NCBI RefSeq assembly: GCF_030643805.1
Contig: NZ_CP094656.1
Span: 1,364,001 to 1,428,000 of the forward strand
Direction: 5' to 3'
From: Alkalihalobacillus sp. AL-G
Lineage (GTDB): Bacteria > Bacillota > Bacilli > Bacillales > Fictibacillaceae
Length of the DNA: 64,000 bases
Shown: positions 60,494-64,000 of the stretch, piece by piece
How the letters are laid out: each line of letters starts with the position of its first letter
How positions within the stretch are numbered: position 1 is the stretch's first letter
The notes under the pieces: model-generated
What the model was told of the DNA's origin: nothing
The model's input: only the letters and a program-made list of their open reading frames with translations
The model's database searches: none
Translations under genes and position numbers: made by a program

Positions 60494-60808
60494 TTAGGTA
60501 AACTTTGAAACGATGCTGGCCATCTGTTCCCAATCCTGTTTTATTTGCTGCAGTCGTTCCTGCCCATCCGATGTGATCCGGTAGTATTTCCGCCGACCGC
60601 CTTGAGTTTCGCTCCCCCAATAGGATTCGATGGATCCCTGTTTTTCAAGGCGTTTCAGAGATAGATATAATGTAGCTTCTTGTACAATGAATGCGCCTTC
60701 GGTCCGCTCCTTTAACTCTCTGGAAATTTCATATCCGTAGTTGTCCTTTTCCAGTAGTAAGGAAAGGATAAGAAGGTCGATGGTACCTTTCAGCATTTCT
60801 TTATTCAA
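60494..60808 (-). CDS. PadR family transcriptional regulator
   Basis: 104 residues from TTG 60808, 8 nt after GGAGG. Winged helix with LKGTIDLLILSLLLEKDNYGYEIS and EATLYLSLKRLEKQGSIESYWG, then GGRRKYYRIT. Small subfamily-2 PadR. First gene of the PadR-membrane protein-uppP run; the upstream ORF extension has no ribosome site. Confidence 0.9.
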   Translation of the reverse strand: MNKEMLKGTIDLLILSLLLEKDNYGYEISRELKERTEGAFIVQEATLYLSLKRLEKQGSIESYWGSETQGGRRKYYRITSDGQERLQQIKQDWEQMASIVSKFT

Positions 60809-60828
60809 CGTCAGGACCTCCGAATAAT

Positions 60829-60847
60829 TACTTAAGTATATTAAGTA
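60829..60847. promoter_or_regulatory. Candidate PadR operator
   Basis: TACTTAA-GTATA-TTAAGTA: a 7-bp perfect inverted repeat with a 5-nt spacer, 20 bp upstream of the PadR start, over the expected promoter. Confidence 0.55.
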
Positions 60848-61040
60848 CTCAACAATTAATAATATAAAACATATTACTAAACATTGCAAGGTGATTTTCC
60901 GGAAAATTAAATGCTGACCAAAATTGCATGTATTATGGGTTTTCCGCTTAAGTAATGGTATGATTTGCATGTTAATGTAAAGAAATTTAAAAGAATGTTG
61001 CGTAAATCGAACGGCTGAACAACTGAATGTTTATTATTAA

Positions 61041-61130
61041 TGCGAACTTACAATAGATACTGCGAAAAACAGAAATTAACTGCGAAAGAAACCATGATAT
61101 TAACTGCGGAAAACAAAAAGTATTACGGAA
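61041..61130. repeat. Loosely periodic TGCGRAA motifs
   Basis: TGCGAAC, TGCGAAA, TGCGAAA, TGCGGAA and TACGGAA begin at 61041, 61061, 61081, 61105 and 61124, at intervals of 20, 20, 24 and 19 bp. Three are preceded by TAAC or ATAC. Confidence 0.55.
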
Positions 61131-61458
61131 GTCACAAACCAATCAAAAAGCTGACCCAATAACGCTCTTATGGGTCAGTCACCTACTGATTTTCTATTTT
61201 AGTTGTTTGTTTTGCCATACATGTGCATGTGTCATAACATAGGCGATTGCTTCAGATTCATCACCTATTCCGATGTATTGTGGGGTTCATAATGGACAAA
61301 ATATAAAGGGGTTTTTATCTAATAACTTGAAGACATTAGGGAGGAATCAAGGCTCAAAGTTTTAAGGAAATTAGTTTTTATGGTATATTTATAACTGGTT
61401 GTTTCAAAATTGTTACGGTTTTCATCGTAATTAAACCACTCAACAAGGAGGAGAATTC

Positions 61459-62232
61459 ATGAAGAAATTTAGTTTCGTTTCAATGATCTTAATCCTAACA
61501 TTAGTACTCGCAGCATGTGGTTCCTCAGATGGAGAAAACGCAGGTGGTGATGGCGAAGCGAAAGTATACAAAGTCGGAGTAGATACGACTTATCCGCCAT
61601 TTGAATTTAAAGAAGGTGGAGAGTACAAAGGGATCGACATTGATTTGATCAATGCGATTGCTGAAAGCCAAGGCTTTGAAATTGAATTGAAGCCGATGGA
61701 CTTTGGCGGTATAATTCCAGCACTTCAGGCAGGTCAGCTTGATGTAGCGATAGCAGGGATGAGTATCACAGAAGACCGTAAAAAGATTGTTGATTTCTCT
61801 GAGCCATACTTTGATGCTGGTTTAAGCCTTGTCGTTGGTGAAGGTAACACAGATATCAAATCCGTAGACGACCTAAAAGGAAAAACGGTTGCAGTAAAAA
61901 AGGGAACAACCGGTGCAACTTATGCCTTAGAAAACAAGGACAAGCTTGGTATTGAAATTACTCAATTTGACGACAGTCCTTCTATGTTCCAAGAAGTTGC
62001 AAACGGAAATGCAGATGCATTAATAGAGGACTACCCGGTAATTGGTTATGCAATCAAACAAAAAGACCTTGGACTTAAGATTGTTGGAGACCGTCTAAAT
62101 GGTGACCAGTATGGAATCGCAGTTCTAAAAGGTGAAAATCAAGACCTGTTAGAAAAAATCAACAAAGGTCTTGCAGAACTTAAAGAAAATGGAAAATATG
62201 ATGAAATCTTAAACACTTACCTCGGGGAATAA
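61459..62232 (+). CDS. Polar amino-acid ABC transporter, substrate-binding lipoprotein
   Basis: 257 residues. Lipoprotein signal with lipobox LAAC (Cys20), then SBP_bac_3 domain: VGVDTTYPPFEF, GIDIDLINAIAE, AGMSITEDRKKIVDFSEPY and VAVKKGTTGATYA. ATG behind AAGGAGGAG. Likely binds arginine, glutamine, histidine or cystine; motifs alone do not decide. First gene of a three-gene operon of ArtPQR/GlnHPQ type. Confidence 0.93.
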   Translation: MKKFSFVSMILILTLVLAACGSSDGENAGGDGEAKVYKVGVDTTYPPFEFKEGGEYKGIDIDLINAIAESQGFEIELKPMDFGGIIPALQAGQLDVAIAGMSITEDRKKIVDFSEPYFDAGLSLVVGEGNTDIKSVDDLKGKTVAVKKGTTGATYALENKDKLGIEITQFDDSPSMFQEVANGNADALIEDYPVIGYAIKQKDLGLKIVGDRLNGDQYGIAVLKGENQDLLEKINKGLAELKENGKYDEILNTYLGE

Positions 62233-62247
62233 AACGTAGAACTTCTT

Positions 62248-62276
62248 GAAAACGCGCGGTAGCGCGTTTTCTTTTT
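62248..62276 (+). terminator. Internal terminator in the transporter operon
   Basis: GAAAACGCGC / GCGCGTTTTC, a 10-bp perfect stem with a GGTA loop, followed by TTTTTG. It lies between the binding-protein and permease genes, as expected where the binding protein must be made in excess. Confidence 0.8.
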
Positions 62277-62370
62277 GAAAGAAATCATATGTATTTTATG
62301 AATAAAAGAAAGCTTAATATCAATTTTTTAAACAGAACAGTTTTTTCTTTTTTTGAAAGGAGTGGGACTT

Positions 62371-63015
62371 TTGGATACAATAATAGAAGCGTTACCCTAT
62401 TTGCTTGAGGGATTGCAAGTTACGCTATATGTCTTTGTTATTGCTGTTCTAATCGGGTTTGTTATTGGTCTTGTGATGGCGTTATTCCGATTGGCGCCGA
62501 TTAAAATCCTGAATTGGATTGCAAAAATCTTTATCGATGCGATTCGCGGAACACCGTTTATCGTTCAGTTGTTCTTCATTTATTTTGGACTGAATTCTTT
62601 AGAATGGATTTCAATGAGTAACACTACTGCAGGTATTGTAACAGTTGCAATCAATGCAGGTGCTTACCTAGCTGAAATCATCCGTGCGGGAATCATGTCG
62701 ATTGATAAAGGACAAACCGAAGCTGCACGTTCACTCGGTTTATCAGGTGGACAAAATATGCGTTTTATCGTTTTACCGCAGGCGTTCAGAAGAATGCTAC
62801 CTGCGTTTACGAATCAATCGATCATCAGTTTGAAAGATACGTCCTTGCTATCAATCATCGGGATTGCTGATTTGACTCAGCAAGGTCAGATTCAAATGGC
62901 TGTAACATATGAAGCGTTTAAAATCTGGTTTGCGGTCGGTGTCATTTACTTTATCATTATTTATCTCTTATCGATCCTTGCAAATTATTTAGAAAGGAGA
63001 TTTGAACTCCGATGA
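62371..63015 (+). CDS. Polar amino-acid ABC transporter, permease
   Basis: 214 residues from TTG 62371 behind AAAGGAGTGG. Five membrane segments with the HisM/GlnP-type motif [28 protein letters not shown] (EAA loop core EAARSLG). Its stop overlaps the ATPase start by 4 bp (ATGA). Confidence 0.93.
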   Translation: MDTIIEALPYLLEGLQVTLYVFVIAVLIGFVIGLVMALFRLAPIKILNWIAKIFIDAIRGTPFIVQLFFIYFGLNSLEWISMSNTTAGIVTVAINAGAYLAEIIRAGIMSIDKGQTEAARSLGLSGGQNMRFIVLPQAFRRMLPAFTNQSIISLKDTSLLSIIGIADLTQQGQIQMAVTYEAFKIWFAVGVIYFIIIYLLSILANYLERRFELR

Positions 63016-63740
63016 GTATAATACAAGTTAATAATCTAAAGAAATCCTTTGGGAAGTTAGAGGTTCTTAAGGATATAAATGCGGATGTAAAAGAGCAGGA
63101 AGTGGTTTGTGTCATCGGTCCTTCAGGTTCAGGTAAAAGTACATTTCTTCGATGCTTAAACCGGCTTGAAGAAATTACCGACGGCCACGTAATCATTAAT
63201 GGTCATGATATTACCGACAAAAATGTAAAAATCAATCAGGTTCGCCAGGAAGTAGGTATGGTGTTCCAGCAGTTCAACCTTTTTCCGCATAAAACTGTTC
63301 TTCAAAATATTACACTATCGCCGATGAAGGTGAAATCTCAATCAAAGACAGCGGCAAAGGAAAAAGCACTTGGATTGCTCGAGAAGGTTGGCTTAAGTGA
63401 GAAAGCAAACAGCTATCCTGGTGAATTGTCTGGTGGTCAAAAGCAGCGTGTCGCAATCGCTCGAGCACTTGCGATGGACCCGAAAATCATGCTGTTTGAC
63501 GAACCGACTTCCGCACTTGACCCAGAAATGGTCGGGGATGTCCTCGAGGTTATGAAACAGCTTGCTAAGGAAGGAATGACAATGGTCGTCGTTACTCACG
63601 AGATGGGATTTGCTCGTGAAGTAGGAGATCGCGTCATCTTCATGGATGGCGGTTTCATCGTTGAAGAAAACGTACCGAATGAGTTGTTCGGTAACCCTCA
63701 GCACGAACGGACAAAAGCCTTTTTAAGTAAGGTCTTATAA
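63012..63740 (+). CDS. Polar amino-acid ABC transporter, ATP-binding protein
   Basis: 242 residues. Walker [15 protein letters not shown]-loop [10 protein letters not shown], signature [15 protein letters not shown], Walker [15 protein letters not shown] and H-loop VVTHEMGFA: the GlnQ/HisP pattern. Third gene of the operon, energising uptake. Confidence 0.95.
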   Translation: MSIIQVNNLKKSFGKLEVLKDINADVKEQEVVCVIGPSGSGKSTFLRCLNRLEEITDGHVIINGHDITDKNVKINQVRQEVGMVFQQFNLFPHKTVLQNITLSPMKVKSQSKTAAKEKALGLLEKVGLSEKANSYPGELSGGQKQRVAIARALAMDPKIMLFDEPTSALDPEMVGDVLEVMKQLAKEGMTMVVVTHEMGFAREVGDRVIFMDGGFIVEENVPNELFGNPQHERTKAFLSKVL

Positions 63741-63751
63741 AAATGAATGTC

Positions 63752-63787
63752 AGGTACTACTCATTTCTCTGAGTAGTGCTTTTTTAT
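63752..63787 (+). terminator. Terminator after the transporter operon
   Basis: GTACTACTCA pairs with TGAGTAGTGC (one mismatch) around a short loop, followed by TTTTTTA. Confidence 0.85.
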
Positions 63788-63916
63788 TTGAATTTTTATA
63801 GCTTAAGACAAAACCTGTATACATCGATTGATTTTGCTAAAAATAACCTTAGCCAATGAATTCTTTGATTTTCACGGACAGCAGAAGAAAATTTACATAT
63901 ACAGGGAGAAATTTCA

Positions 63917-64000
63917 TATGAACTTAGCAAATTATTTAACAATCATCAGCTTCTTTACGGCAATCGTGATTCTTATCGGATTGCTTATTGTAATTGTTTA
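63917..64000 (+). CDS. Start of a membrane protein, cut by the window end
   Basis: ATG 63917 behind AGGGAG opens a frame that runs to the window edge: MNLANYLTIISFF then a hydrophobic helix (TAIVILIGLLIVIV). 28 codons are visible, too few to identify. Confidence 0.6.

Larger units (their letters stand above)
60809..61458. other. Gap of 650 bp without a gene
   Basis: Contains the PadR operator candidate (60829-60847), a set of loosely periodic TGCGRAA motifs (61041-61130), a weak hairpin CTGACCCA / TGGGTCAG (61151-61178), and the promoter of the amino-acid transporter operon. No supported ORF. Confidence 0.5.

Overview
The window is typical of a low-GC, endospore-forming member of the Bacillaceae (Bacillota). 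Evidence: many TTG and GTG starts behind strong AGGAGG ribosome binding sites, a YaaH/SleL-like spore peptidoglycan hydrolase, YndM-type DUF2512 and DUF3231 proteins, ECF sigma factors with membrane anti-sigma partners, a Mta-like MerR regulator, UppP, and IS21 and IS3 elements. No rRNA, tRNA or CRISPR array was seen. The species cannot be named from the sequence.

Region 1 (1 to 21.3 kb) is accessory DNA. It holds single genes or gene pairs of unrelated function: PhzF with a LysR regulator, a RipA-like membrane protein with a DUF4238 protein, a small acidic protein with a HEPN protein, an APH-type kinase, two alpha/beta hydrolases, an ArsR-type regulator with an MFS exporter, a Shedu (SduA-like) defence nuclease, and small secreted proteins. 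Nearly every unit ends in a copy of one degenerate intergenic repeat. Full copies (about 75 to 85 bp, best at 3535, 10664 and 12472) have outer arms that are inverted repeats of each other and a GC-rich inner hairpin followed by T residues. A complete Xer-like tyrosine recombinase (19095-19943) lies in the same series, with a repeat copy just upstream and another just downstream. I read this as a candidate integron-like gene-cassette array in a Gram-positive genome. The main competing reading is a genome-wide family of mobile or terminator-like palindromes. An IS21 element (about 8069-10160) and an IS3 element (21327-22795) have landed in the array.

Region 2 (22.8 to 37.7 kb) mixes gene remnants (PhnB-like, Nudix, probable GNAT) with small regulatory and metabolic units: monooxygenase and HxlR regulator, TetR regulator, FAD oxidoreductase, two DUF2512 proteins flanking a CopZ-like protein, amino-acid permease, LysE exporter, an orphan zinc-type S14, an ECF sigma/anti-sigma pair with its own ECF promoter, racemase, RNase H-like protein and acetyltransferase. 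Scattered repeat copies persist to about 35.1 kb.

Region 3 (37.9 to 64 kb) looks more like stable chromosome. It has an ArsR-regulated ABC-2 exporter operon, TmrB-like and arylamine N-acetyltransferase genes, a frameshifted AraC regulator, a VOC-SRPBCC-VOC run, and an ECF sigma factor with a membrane partner and an ABC-2 transporter. After these come a run of six 21-bp CGCCGRAC units, a NERD protein, an MBL hydrolase, and an XRE-cupin regulator divergent from dioxygenase, DoxX and GTP cyclohydrolase II genes. The window closes with tandem DUF3231 paralogues, a Mta-like regulator, UppP, a PadR pair and a polar amino-acid ABC transporter.
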